DNA of 64,000 bases, from contig JASANG010003944.1 in assembly GCA_030248215.1 (NCBI GenBank), positions 1-64,000 on the forward strand, in the 5' to 3' direction. Below the pieces are notes generated by a model. It worked only from the letters and a program-made list of their open reading frames with translations. It was not told where the DNA came from and ran no database searches. The stretch is from Enoplolaimus lenunculus. Its lineage: Eukaryota; Nematoda; Enoplea; Enoplida; Thoracostomopsidae. Shown here one piece after another: positions 32,989 to 43,972 of the stretch (positions within the stretch are counted from its first letter, which is position 1; every line of letters begins with the position of its first letter). The translations under genes were made by a program, and so were the position numbers.

Positions 32989-33238
32989 CTGTAAACTTCA
33001 GTGAGTTGATTTTAACTCAGAATGAGTTTTTAATACCTCAGTCTGAGGTAGGACAATTAGAACTCAGAATGTTGAGTTGATTCAATTTATTCTGAATTAA
33101 TTAATCAACTCACCCAAGGCCAACTCAATTCATAGTGAGAATCAACTCAACTGAGAGTGAGTTAATGTTTACTGATACTTCAGAAGAAAACCAACTCGTT
33201 AGCCGAATTGATTAATCAACTCATTGGAATTTACAGTG
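32989..33238. mobile_element. palindromic MITE, family D
   Basis: A 250-bp element between TA dinucleotides starts CTGTAAACTTCAGTGAGTTG and ends CAACTCATTGGAATTTACAG plus TG. Many inner GAGTTGATT and AATCAACTC motifs make it self-complementary. Confidence 0.8.
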
Positions 33239-33544
33239 TACGTTACACAAAAATTTCAAAGGGACATTTTATGTGTCGGCAACTGAAACCTTCTTGAAAG
33301 AATCTGATCAAAAATAATATAGGGAAAGTTTGAGCCCTAATCCGTCGGCTTACGTCCTCTGTACGAATATATACTTGGCATATTGGAAATTATGGCGTTT
33401 CCAGATATTTCTGTAGAGATGTGACGTTATAGTGAAAAAACTTACAAGCGATGCGAGCGACAAACCAATCACAATTGGTTTTAATCCCTTTTAGGGCCTA
33501 AACTTGGGCGGCCTTCCTTGGATCCGCCAGTCATTTCAAAGCAG

Positions 33545-35715
33545 CAGGGCTGGTCATTTTTCGGAAAAAGTGAATCGACCGGGAAAAACGGTTTTCTCCG
33601 TTTCCGTTTTTTTCCGGAAAAGCAAAAAATGGAAAAATTGAAAATCCCGCCACAAGCACAAGAACGTTAATGAATGATTTGTCAATTGAAAAAAAATGAC
33701 ATTTGGGACAATGAAATGTCTATCTTATCATTGAAACACGTTAGTGTTTTCAATATATGTTTCAAGCATCGAGAATGCACGCTTTTTGAAAGTTTTGCAG
33801 AATGTTCTCTGCAGGAAAGCAGAGCTCGAATGAGGTAACTACCATACACAAATTGGACAGCTAAACGTCTCATTTAAGTTGTTATTAAAAGTTTGATTTT
33901 TGTAACTTTTAGACAAAGTTGTATTACAAATATGTAATTACCATAGAATGACACCGTGTAAAAGATTACGTGTTTCTGCGATGTTTGTTCTACTGAAATT
34001 ACTAACTAAGACAGTAATATTTTGTAATAACCTCCCATGCATTATAGCTAAACCTCACAGTATCCCATGTAAAAGAAAGAAACTAGGTAAAAGTGCCCCT
34101 AGAAGGGACAGAGTGTGATATGTTTCGCTTGAAGCATGTAAAGGAGTTTTAACAAGGGTTAGTTAGACCATAGATCAGTAGGTAATCCTTATAATATTAG
34201 CTCCATAACTTCTATGAAAATAGTTGTCATCTATATCTTTGACGGCTGCCTTTCAGTGTTAACACGCTTACGGTAAGCGAAACAAGAAACATATGGGCCC
34301 AACGAACTTTCATTTGTTAAGCTATAAATCGACACTATGGTTTTTCAAGGCGCTCTAAATTACAACTCTCAACATGCCTTTCGTATAACAGTCAGTTGCT
34401 TTTTAAAAGTTATCTCAATTGAGCGCCAGCAGAACATGTTCTTTGAAATATTTAGCAACGTTTGAATGGTATTTTCTAGATGAATAGCATAAATATGTCA
34501 CGGCACAGAACACAATTTGGAAAATTTTCTCGACATCACATCGTCAAATTGCCATGGTAAAGATAGGTAAAATACTCGAGCACGTATGCGTGACATTTTT
34601 TATTCGATAATCAATAGACGCAATTTGTAATCATGCAATACTGAAACATTTACTAATCAAGTTTAAGAAACATAAATATTTTAAAACTCAAAAAATATCA
34701 TCTTCCAATGAAGAATGCTAGATTAGATCACTTATAAACTGAACATTGTCAAACCCAACAAACGCTAAAAATTAAGCTGATAGATGATGTCCGTTGGGCC
34801 CATATGTTTCTTGTTTCGCTGACCGTAAGCGTGTTAACACTGAAAGACAGCCATCAAAGATATAGATGACAACTATTTTCATAGAAGTTATGGAGCTAAT
34901 ATTATAAGCATTACCTACTGATCTATGGTCTAACTAACCCTTGTTAAAACTCCTTTACATGCTTCAAGCGAAACATATCACAATCTGTCCCTTCTAGGGG
35001 CACTTTTACCTAGTTAAGTGTCAATGTTTGATAACTCATGATGATAACCATAATATATGTTACATCAGAAAGAAAACAGCAAATCACAAATGATAAGAAG
35101 GATATAATAGCAAGGATGCGAGCGGAATTCCGGTTTGATTATGAAACCATTTGTATCGCATACTTTTCAGCACCGTAGAACTGTCGATGCGAAACGGGAC
35201 ACAGTCTTATTACCCTGCGTCTGCCTTTGAGGAGCCACTGCAGCTTTAACAAAGTGCGTTGAATTTTAGTTCTCGTTTGCCTTCTATACAGAAAACTACT
35301 TGTAAAGCTATGAATTCATAGCACGGGCCGGTCTTTGTATCCCGTACATCAATTTATGGGGCCCGATGTTAGGGGCCTCTAAGATCGAAGTTCGCCTCTA
35401 GCACTCGCAGAGGGGCTCGAGTTTGAGCACAAGGGTGCAAAACAAACCGGAACATAAAAATTTGTCATTTTCAGAACTGCACAGATCATTTGTGTGGGTC
35501 GTATTTGCTAAGACTGGCAAGTGCAAGACGCATTGATTTTAAAAAATAGCAGTAACTTAGATAGGACTCCACGATTATTCCGCTGATTTGTCGTTATTTT
35601 ACGAGTAATTTACTGAGATTATAATAAGGATTTTCCGTTTTTTCTACCCTCAAAAAATGAAAAAAAACCGGAAAACCCGGTTTTTTCGGTTGGTATTTTT
35701 CGGTACCCAACCCTG
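33545..35715. mobile_element. CAGGG-ended element with an inner foldback
   Basis: Begins CAGGGCTGGTCATTTTTCGG and ends TTTTTCGGTACCCAACCCTG, with CGGAAAA-rich subterminal repeats like those of the element at 2727-3785. Flanking 8-mers CAAAGCAG and CAAACGGG agree at five bases. Inside sits a pair of 224-bp inverted repeats. No transposase was recognised, so it is non-autonomous and was perhaps enlarged by a second insertion. Confidence 0.6.
34081..35015. repeat. 224-bp inverted repeats around a 487-bp loop
   Basis: The left arm 34081-34304 begins AACTAGGTAAAAGTGCCCCT and ends GGGCCCAACG. The right arm 34792-35015 is its reverse complement with only a few differences, ending AGGGGCACTTTTACCTAGTT. 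Equal arm length and sharp borders suggest a foldback transposon. Transcribed, it would form a long hairpin RNA. Confidence 0.9.
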
Positions 35716-36268
35716 CAAACGGGCAATATCTAAAACTTCAATAGTTCATTTGAGCCCGTGCGTCAGACTGCAACAGTAGTACCCAAATGAAATTCAATCT
35801 GTCTTTAAAGTGCCTCATATGCATTTCAGTCGCAGTTTGCTATTTTTTCGGGCCTCACAAACGTTTCTTTAAAGCATATTCGGATAACCGCTGATAAACC
35901 CTTCTAAATCACTAGACCACCAGTGGTGTGGATTTTTTTAAGTGCTCTATACTTCTACTATTAAAAACTTTTCATGCCGCCCAAGCTCGCACCCAGCAAT
36001 TTTTACTAGAGTGGTCATAGAGATTTATAGACGGACAAGAAAATGTTTCATAGCAAATAGTTTTTTTTAACTTTGCCAATAAATTATTCTGCGAGGTGAA
36101 ACACAATTCCCTTGGGGGAGACGATGCTCCGTTTTTGCAGCCCCCACTGGTGTTGCGGACCTGTTTATGCGTTAATTTTTAATAGATTTCATTTCTCAAT
36201 TGAACTGTACCTAACGCTAGAGTAGAATGTGAATTTAGGTACGAGTTGAAAGACAACATGAAACTTTA

Positions 36269-36709
36269 CTGTAGTGACCGGAATAAGCAGGGGGACTGAT
36301 ATTTATTTGGCCACTCCAGAGGATACCCTCCTGTTATTTGGTTACGGCCTGTTAATTATTTGCTACCTGCCCTCCGCCACCCTTCGTTATTGATATATAT
36401 CCGATATTGCAAATATTCGTTGTATTAAACGTTTTTTGCCTTTCATCAAAAGCTTAAGCGATATTGCAAGGTTATAAATTAGAATGTTACTTTCAAAACT
36501 TAAGTACGCTTTAAAGTTTCGAACTCAACTTCATTTGATCCTGGAGTCATTTATGCGCTTCAAGTAGGGATAATAGACATTTATAGACTCCAATTAGGGT
36601 TTAGGGATTCTACCCGCTTACGGACTCTTATTAGGGATACGGACTTTTATTGGTTTTGACTCAAAATGGGACCCCCCTTTATTACCCCCTCTTATTCGGG
36701 TCACTACAG
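36269..36709 (+). mobile_element. TA-flanked MITE, family A, full-length copy
   Basis: 441 bp from CTGTAGTGACCGGAATAAG to CTTATTCGGGTCACTACAG. Left flank TA, right flank CA. It is a good reference copy for the family and holds no open frame of note. Confidence 0.92.
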
Positions 36710-37190
36710 CAAGCTTGAGCTTGGTCTTCTTCCTTTATATGTGCACGTTTACCTCAAATTCTATATACGTTCAAAATTATCTAGGGATTATTCGCTACGT
36801 CCTAAAGCATTCGAGAAGTGTCCAGTCAATAGAATGAATGAAGCAAAAATCGTAAACACAAGCCTGTTTTACGTTTTTAGAACCTAATTTTCACATCCGA
36901 ATTTTTCAGTCAACGGTTTGAATAACTAATTATTTTCGCAATCATAAACTTGAGACATAATTTGTTATTCCGATAAATTGTTTTAATTGGTGATATAGTA
37001 GAGGCGGTAGTCTGGTTTATTGACTATGCTTTGTTACTATTTGAAGCTAACAATCAATATTGACAGCCAAGCGCATCCATTAAATTTATACAAATAAATA
37101 AAAGGAAGTAGTCAGCCCGGAGACTGGCGTCAGTGGTTAAACTGTGTTTTGGGATTTTTGTTTAGTTGCGCTCATGATAAACTCGCTGTA

Positions 37191-37631
37191 GTGTAGTGAA
37201 CCGAATAAGAAGCAGATAATAAGACGGGGTCCCCGGTTTGAGTCTCAGTCAACCGGAGTCTGTATGCCTAATAAGAGTCCGTGAGCGGATAGAGTTCCTA
37301 AACCATAATTAGAGACCTTAAATGTCAATTTTTCCTAATTGTAGTGCATAAATAACTGCAGGACCAAACAAAGTTGAGTTCGAATCTTTAAAGCATACTT
37401 AAGTTTTGAAAGTACATTCGTAAAGTATAACGTTGAATTATCGCTCAAGCTTTTGATACAAGACAAGTAAACGTTTATTGCAACGGATAATTGCAGAAGC
37501 GGATATATACCAGTAACAAAGGGTTGCGGAGCGTAGTTAAAAGTAAATAACGGTCCGTAACTGAATACCTTTCGGTACTCACTGGAGAGGCTAAATAAAT
37601 ATCAGTCCCCCTCTTATTCGGGTCACTATAG
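37191..37631 (-). mobile_element. TA-flanked MITE, family A, full-length copy
   Basis: 441 bp in reverse orientation, from GTGTAGTGAACCGAATAAG to CTTATTCGGGTCACTATAG, between TA dinucleotides. It lies only 99 bp from the next copy. Confidence 0.92.
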
Positions 37632-37730
37632 TAGTATTAATTTTTCATCAAAACCATGGAACAAAATATTGTTGGAACAAACAAGTCAAACAAATTCAAT
37701 CAGCGCCTCACACCGCAATGTACTTATATA

Positions 37731-38172
37731 CTGTATGGACCCGAATAAGAGGGAAGGCTTTTATTTATTTGGCCTCTCCAGAGCGTACCTCCCCTTGTTA
37801 TTCGGTTACGGACTGTTATTTATTTTTAACCCACGCTCCGCCGCCCTTAGTTACTGATATATATCCGGTACTGCAATTATCCGTTGAATTAAACATTTAT
37901 TTGTCTTGTGCCAATTGAGCGATGATACAAGGTAATAATTATAAATGTACTTTCAAAATTTAGGTACGCTTTAAGTTTCGAACCCAAATTATTTGGTCCT
38001 GGAGTCATTTATGCGCTAAAATTAGGGATAATTGTCATTTATGGACTCTAAAATTTAGGGACTGTATACGCTTACGGACTCTTGTTAGGGATATGGACTC
38101 CTATTGATTTTTACTCCAAATGGGGACCCCCTCTTATTACCCACTGTCCTCCTCTTATTCGGGTCAATACAG
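37731..38172 (+). mobile_element. TA-flanked MITE, family A, full-length copy
   Basis: 442 bp from CTGTATGGACCCGAATAAG to CTTATTCGGGTCAATACAG, between TA dinucleotides. Confidence 0.92.
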
Positions 38173-38959
38173 TATACAGAAGGCGTGTTTTAAAAGCCAA
38201 CGAATTTTAAAATGTTTCATAATATGTTCATATCTAAGTCAACGCGATAAAGCTTCAGTTCACAGCTTCGTAGGCTCAGGTTTAGGCTTATTCGGGATAT
38301 GTCAATGCCTATAAACATAAAGAAACCTTCTCAATTTATTCAACGCAAGTTGCCACGCACGCCGTGCACTTATTATATTTGAACTAGTTTTATCTGACTT
38401 CTTTGAAACATTTAATACAAAAATCAAACCAAACGGTAAATTTCGACCCTTTTTTCATTTAAATTTATGTCGTAGGCGAATCTGCTATTCAGGCCAATAC
38501 TACGTGACGCAAGCCAATCTGTTATTTTACGTAAGAGCAGTTTCGACTAGTCTAAAACGCCTATTGAACTCATACCTTATTGACAATACTTTTACACGTT
38601 TAAATGAGTATACAAGAATTACTGGCAGAAGTGACTTTCTTTTGCACCGAACCAAACTTATAACAAACGCGACAAAGTACTCAAACCAAAAGGGTGTTTT
38701 TTCAGTTACCGATCGACATTAACCATGTAATGTTCAAAGTAGCTTAATGAATTTAGGATTCAAACGCAATACAATAGCAAAAATTACATGTAGCCAAAAA
38801 TATCGGAACATCTGCTATGGAATAACAAACCCCGAACGCCACTGGTATTTGAATCAAGACAACATTTCAATGAGAAACATAAAACTTTGTCACAATTTGA
38901 TATTTAATAATTCGAAGAAATAGTGCCATATGAAAAATAGGTAAATTAATTGCATTCTT

Positions 38960-39330
38960 AGCATTTGTACACTTTGTCGGAAACGGAATCGAAGTCGGAA
39001 CTGAATTTTTAAACATTTAACGGTTTTATTAATTGTTAATGCTAAAACTGAGGATTTAATTCATACCTTGACAAGTGCTTGATGTAAACTTTCAGTCGCA
39101 AAGTACAATCCTCCAAGTTAGGATTTACAATTTATTTTTCGTTTTTTCACTGCCTTTAAATAAAGGCGGAACATACTATAAGTTTAAATGTGAAATAATT
39201 TTGATGGAAAAGCATACGTAACCGAAAATGCCAGAATTTCGGCATCGGAATCATACTTCGTCGAAATCGGAATCGGAATGCAAATTTGACGGAATTTCAA
39301 CCGAAATCAAAATTCCGTTAGAAGTTTGAC
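38960..39330. mobile_element. relative of the CAGGGTTCC-ended element
   Basis: GTACACTTTGTCGGAAACGG near the left and AACCGAAATCAAAATTCCGTT near the right match the subterminal parts of 18826-19621. The outermost ends are lost. Confidence 0.6.
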
Positions 39331-39759
39331 GCTGCGTACATTCAACCAAAATAAATGTATTTGCTAAAGGAACATATAAATCACAAAGGCGGCTGAAGTG
39401 TAAACTGCAGAGCAGCTGCCGAAACTGGCATTCTAGGAAGCCATCTCGGGCTGCACATTTCCCCCTCATGTAAGGTTATTCAGGACTAATAATATTTACA
39501 TATTTACGCGGTTACATTGTACGAAATTTACTGGCGGATCCGGGATTTTTCAAACGAAACAACCAGAGATCCTTTGGTGGGAAAATATCCAAAATTCGCG
39601 TAAAAATTTAACCTTAGTAAACTTTCGCTCACAGACTGCGATTTCGAATTCTAATCCGCCCGCATAACGACAAGTTGCTGACCAGTTTTAAGTTTTGGCC
39701 TGTGTAAAGTTCGTTGGCGGAACGGTTTTATTTGCGCGACTACAATAGTAAAAGCATAA

Positions 39760-39890
39760 GCTCTAGACTAATTTTTTGATTAGGTTTAGGCTTTTAAGTA
39801 CAAGCTCATTTTTACGCTTAGGCTTCGCCTTCGGAATATGCTTATTCTACTGTTACGGCCCTGTGCTATATATACATTGGCGCAAGTTTT
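39760..39890. repeat. TTAGGC-rich MITE family copy, partial
   Basis: TTAGGTTTAGGCTTTTAAG and ACGCTTAGGCTTCGCC are followed by the end TACTGTTACGGCCCTG and ACATTGGC. Confidence 0.6.
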
Positions 39891-40340
39891 GAAGTAAAAC
39901 TCAAATTATGTTTGGTGTCACTTTTTTGTCCAACAATGCAAATCAAAGTCAAAGTAGTACAATGGTTGACAAGACTTAATTTCGTATTGCGCACATGAAC
40001 AATCAGGAGCGCAGTCAGAATTTAATTTCACGAGGAAATATCGTTTTGTGTACGACTGCACGTAGCAGGCGAAAATTTTTTTGGACGTCTAAGATCCAGT
40101 AGAATACTTTAAATGCTGTCAAAGAAACTTTTTCGTCTTCTCGAGAAATTTCGATGGGAGATAGTACCCCTAATCTATTGTATACAACACTTATATACGC
40201 AAATAACCAAAACTAAAAATACTAAAGCAAGACTAACCAGAAACTGACAATGGTGACATACACAGAATAGTCTTATTATTTTTGTGATAAAAATGAGTTC
40301 AAAAATTTATGTGACATTTTTCTATTATTCACAATGCGAT

Positions 40341-40480
40341 ATGTCGACAAAGGAAGAATCATGTACCAAGGCCGCAACTGTGGTCAAAGGAACGTCGAGC
40401 GCCGCCGAGGTTGTGGACCTGTGCGCACGCAACCCCGACCCAAAACATTCGACAGCATTAAAAGAATTCGGCCGATGTAA
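40341..40480 (+). CDS. possible first exon of an unrecognised gene
   Basis: The ATG at 40341 opens a frame of about 47 codons ending in a good splice donor (CGAT|GTAAAG). Its base composition is GC-richer and more codon-like than the surroundings. The peptide (MSTKEESCTKAATVV..., VVDLCARNPDPKHSTALKEF) is not low-complexity and is not in a recognised repeat. I do not recognise it and found no downstream exon. A CAGGG-started repeat may begin just past the donor. It could be a remnant of an inserted coding sequence. Confidence 0.3.
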
Positions 40481-40544
40481 AGATCAGGGTTGGAACGTTT
40501 TTCTGTGGAATTAGAAAACAGTAAGCTTAAGCCTTACATTAATT

Positions 40545-40682
40545 TTTTTTTGCTTGGCGTAGGCTTAGGTTTAGGCTTAGGTTTAGGAATATGCTCATTC
40601 TTGCGCTTAGGCTGAGGCTTTAGGCTTAAGCTTAGGAATATGCTTATAATACTGTTCCGAACCCGTTCTTTACATTGGCCAA
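40545..40682. repeat. TTAGGC-rich MITE family copy, partial
   Basis: GGCTTAGGTTTAGGCTTAGG and further hexamers, then TACTGTTCCGAACCCGTTC and ACATTGGCC, the family's right end. Confidence 0.65.
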
Positions 40683-40819
40683 GAATTCTATGTTAGAAAC
40701 ACTTTGCCTACAATTTCTATAAGTTTGTCTCTTTCTATGACAGTTTATGGCTGCACAACAGTAGTATACGCTAGCATAGTTTAAATTACAAGTAAATTTT
40801 TCATAATCCAAAAATATTA

Positions 40820-41105
40820 CTGTAGTGACCCGAGTAAGACGGGGTAATCAGAGGGTCTCCATTTTGAGTCCAAGTCCATAATAATAGTCCGTAAGTGGAT
40901 AGTCCCTAAACCCTAATTATAGTCTATAAATGTCAATTATTCCTAATGGTACAGCATATTCCTAAGTATATTACCTTGCATTATCGCTCAAGGTTTTGAT
41001 AAAAGACAAATTAACGTTTAATTAATTCAACGGATGACTGCAGTACCGGATATAAATCAGCAGTGAAGTGCGGCGAAGCGTGGGTTAAAAATAAATAACA
41101 GTCAA
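40820..41105 (-). mobile_element. TA-flanked MITE, family A copy, one end lost
   Basis: Starts CTGTAGTGACCCGAGTAAG after TA and reads in reverse orientation. It stops around AAATAACAGTCAAT without the second terminal repeat. Confidence 0.8.
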
Positions 41106-41599
41106 TATTTTAAGGGTAGTTTTTTCAATTTTATGGGTTTTTCAGTCATTTCCCTTGGATACGACCTTAGGACCTCAAAAAATTGAGTTGGGTTAGAAAT
41201 AATACACACTGTAACCCAGTTTCAGTATTAAAACGACGAAATGATGATGATGATGACAAATATATTGCATTGTATAGCCAAAGTGGCCGGTGCGTAAAAT
41301 CAGTGGTGAAACGTTTTTCTGCGGGACAGCACTAAAGTACACACAAAAATATTTCTACATTTAATCAGAAAATAAATTGTAAGCCCGAAAACTGAAAAGT
41401 TTTTCTGAAATTTAACATAATTTTTTCAAAACAACTAAAAAATGTTTATTTCCTTTATTAAGCAATGACTTTAAACTTCATTTCAGAACTTTTTCGGAAA
41501 ATTTTTCTGTTCCAATAGAAATATTTTTCTAGTGCACCAGCAAATCATACTCCTTAAATATGAGATATTTTACCTTTTAAATATCGGAAATATGATTTT

Positions 41600-41752
41600 G
41601 CGAGTAAGCTTAAGCTTGAACTATTTTTTGCTTAGTTATAGGCTTAGACATAAAGCTAATTCTTACGCTTAGGCGTTTCGGCTCGGGTTTAAAGTTACGC
41701 TTAGAAAAAAGGCTTATACTACTGTTACGGCCCTGTTCTGTACATTGACCAT
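41600..41752. repeat. TTAGGC-rich MITE family copy, partial
   Basis: Degenerate GCTTAGG units and the right end TACTGTTACGGCCCTGTTC with ACATTGACC. Confidence 0.6.
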
Positions 41753-42759
41753 CAAACTTTTACTTAAAATATTATTACAAAATTGGTAAATAATTCTATT
41801 AAAGATTATTTGTAGCCTCAACAAATCTGATCTATGCTTTTAAATGTCAGACACAACAGGATGGTACTGAAATTTTGTGTTCGCGTTATAGCAACCATAC
41901 TGTGTAGTGTGTTTACTTGATATAAACCGCAGCCATAGCTAGATTTCATTCCAGAAGTGTAAAATTGATTTGTGAGCGAGCTTGGCGAGCAAGAAAATTT
42001 TTTTTTAAACTCAACTATCCAACCTTTTTTAAACATTGTAAAAGTGCCTCATTTCTTGGTCTCTTGAAACTTCGGTGGGATGCTATATCCTGCATTCTTA
42101 TAAAATACTCTCCGGATCACAATCAGTATTATACACAAAATTATCCTTTCTCTGCGTTCGAATAAACATTAGGCGGTATGCCGAATCACGGGTCAACACT
42201 AATTAATAATTGATACAAAGTTCACGCGAATAAAAATATACTTCACAAATACACACAACAGACAACGCTGTTTCAAAAACCCAATCTGAGAACTCGAGAA
42301 ACGAAATTTTACAGCCGTATTTTCTGGATTATTATTTGATTTAAGATTATTTCATTTTTGGGTGTAAATATTTTTCCTTGAGTGAAATTTGAATTAATAA
42401 AAGTCATTTTGGTTTGCGTCGACCTCAACAATCGTATCAAACCCATTAACGAATGTTCATTATTACCTGGAGTCTTCAGTATAGCCAGCCATATATGCAT
42501 CATGTCTGGTACGTTTTGAAAACCTCACTGCTATAAAACTATCGTGCAATTACGCTCAATTGAAACCTTTTCTATCGTTCGGCCTGAGTGCAGTGAAATG
42601 TACACTGCATATTAATATTAAATAATTTTTACTCGTATGAGCAGTAAATACAGCGACAAGCTTCTATGTTGCTTCCGTGAAATTTTTAAGTATAACCACC
42701 CTAAACTTGAAATGCAGCGTAATCGTAGCGTTCCGCGAACTTACAGCTACCAAAACATC

Positions 42760-42891
42760 GGCCCATGTTACTTTTACGACCGTCCCGTTTTCTAATGAGT
42801 CTACAAAAAAAGTAGGCTTAGATTACATTTTTTGCATATACTTAGGCTATAATAATCTTCTGTTGCGGCCGTATTAAAAGTAACATTGACC
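42760..42891. mobile_element. TTAGGC-rich MITE, family B, short complete copy
   Basis: 132 bp from GGCCCATGTTACTTTTACG to GTATTAAAAGTAACATTGACC, with inner TAGGCTTAGATTAC and TTAGGC units. It is flanked by AAAACATC (42752-42759) and AAAACATT (42892-42899), an 8-bp target duplication with one mismatch. Confidence 0.85.
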
Positions 42892-43435
42892 AAAACATTT
42901 GTGTAGCTTGATTAGCTCGACAGTTTCAGTTAAAACAAGCCGATTACTGTTGAAAAACAAAACCACTACAACTAAAACCTATGTTTAACTTTAGAATACT
43001 GGACGTTTCCTATAAGTTCACTGTTTTACATCCTGAATATTTTTCTGAACTTTTACGAGTCCCAAGAGTCGATACTATCTTAAATTGCACACAATACTTT
43101 TGATACGATGGACATTTTTTTAAAACTTGGCCACCATTTGCGGTGTCTTTTCAAACGCGGCTTTCTGGTTTTAATATATACCAGTCAGCCAGCTTTGCGC
43201 TATGCGCAAAAGATAGCGAACTCACAACAATCAGCATGCAAATTTTCTTACCGCAGAACAATAAAAACATTTCTGTTCAACGAAAATATATATTGTAAAC
43301 AAAGTGATGCTGGAAAGTTGCCCAAAATACGTATGTGAGGCATTCCTGCTTTAATTATAAGACTGAAGCTCGCTGCAGACTAGGAGCCAACTCATCTTGC
43401 TTGAGAGGAGTAAAAGTTAAAAAAAAAAACACAAA

Positions 43436-43443
43436 CAAAACAA

Positions 43444-43495
<52 letters not shown>

Positions 43496-43504
43496 AAAAA
43501 AAAA
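43436..43504. repeat. poly(A) tract
   Basis: Almost pure A for about 65 bases after an ACAAACAAAAC lead-in. It could be the tail of a retroposed copy or a simple repeat. No target duplication or source sequence is recognisable on its left. Confidence 0.9.
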
Positions 43505-43569
43505 GTTGAACTGTAGAACGAAACGCTTTCTTACTTTGGCGCGGGCTGTATGCCTTTCCGTTATCAATA

Positions 43570-43972
43570 ATTTCTTGAGTTGGATCGGATAACCGTTTCC
43601 GTTTTCGTTTCAGGTAAAAATCGGTGCCTTCTTCCGTTAGAGAAATACCTGAAATTCTGTTGTTATTATTATGCTGTAAATTTGATATTAATCACGTTTA
43701 TATCTGGCCATTTTTCATTACAGATATAGGCTGCACGTGTTCGATATGGAATAAAAATTACGGAATTCCATCCAAAATTTTAAAAAATGTGGTTGCATCC
43801 TTAATTTTTTTTCTCAAATTTTACAAATCCCGGCGAATATTTGCATGCTTCAGTAGTGTTGGCAGCAAAATATAATATCATTCAAACATTAATACTTCAA
43901 TATTTCAATTTTCGTTTCCGTTATTTTGATCGCTATCCGTTTCCAAATTGATTACTATTGGTTTGCACCCTA
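43570..43972. mobile_element. hAT-like remnant, relative of 53861-54226
   Basis: CGGATAACCGTTTCCGTTTTCG near the left, and TTTCGTTTCCGTTATTTTG with CTATCCGTTT...TTTGCACCCT at the right, match the ends of the CAGGGTGTAAACGG family. Confidence 0.55.

Noticed and set aside
43355-43592. Lys-rich or Phe-rich frames around 43.4 kb
   Set aside because: They come from the poly(A) tract.
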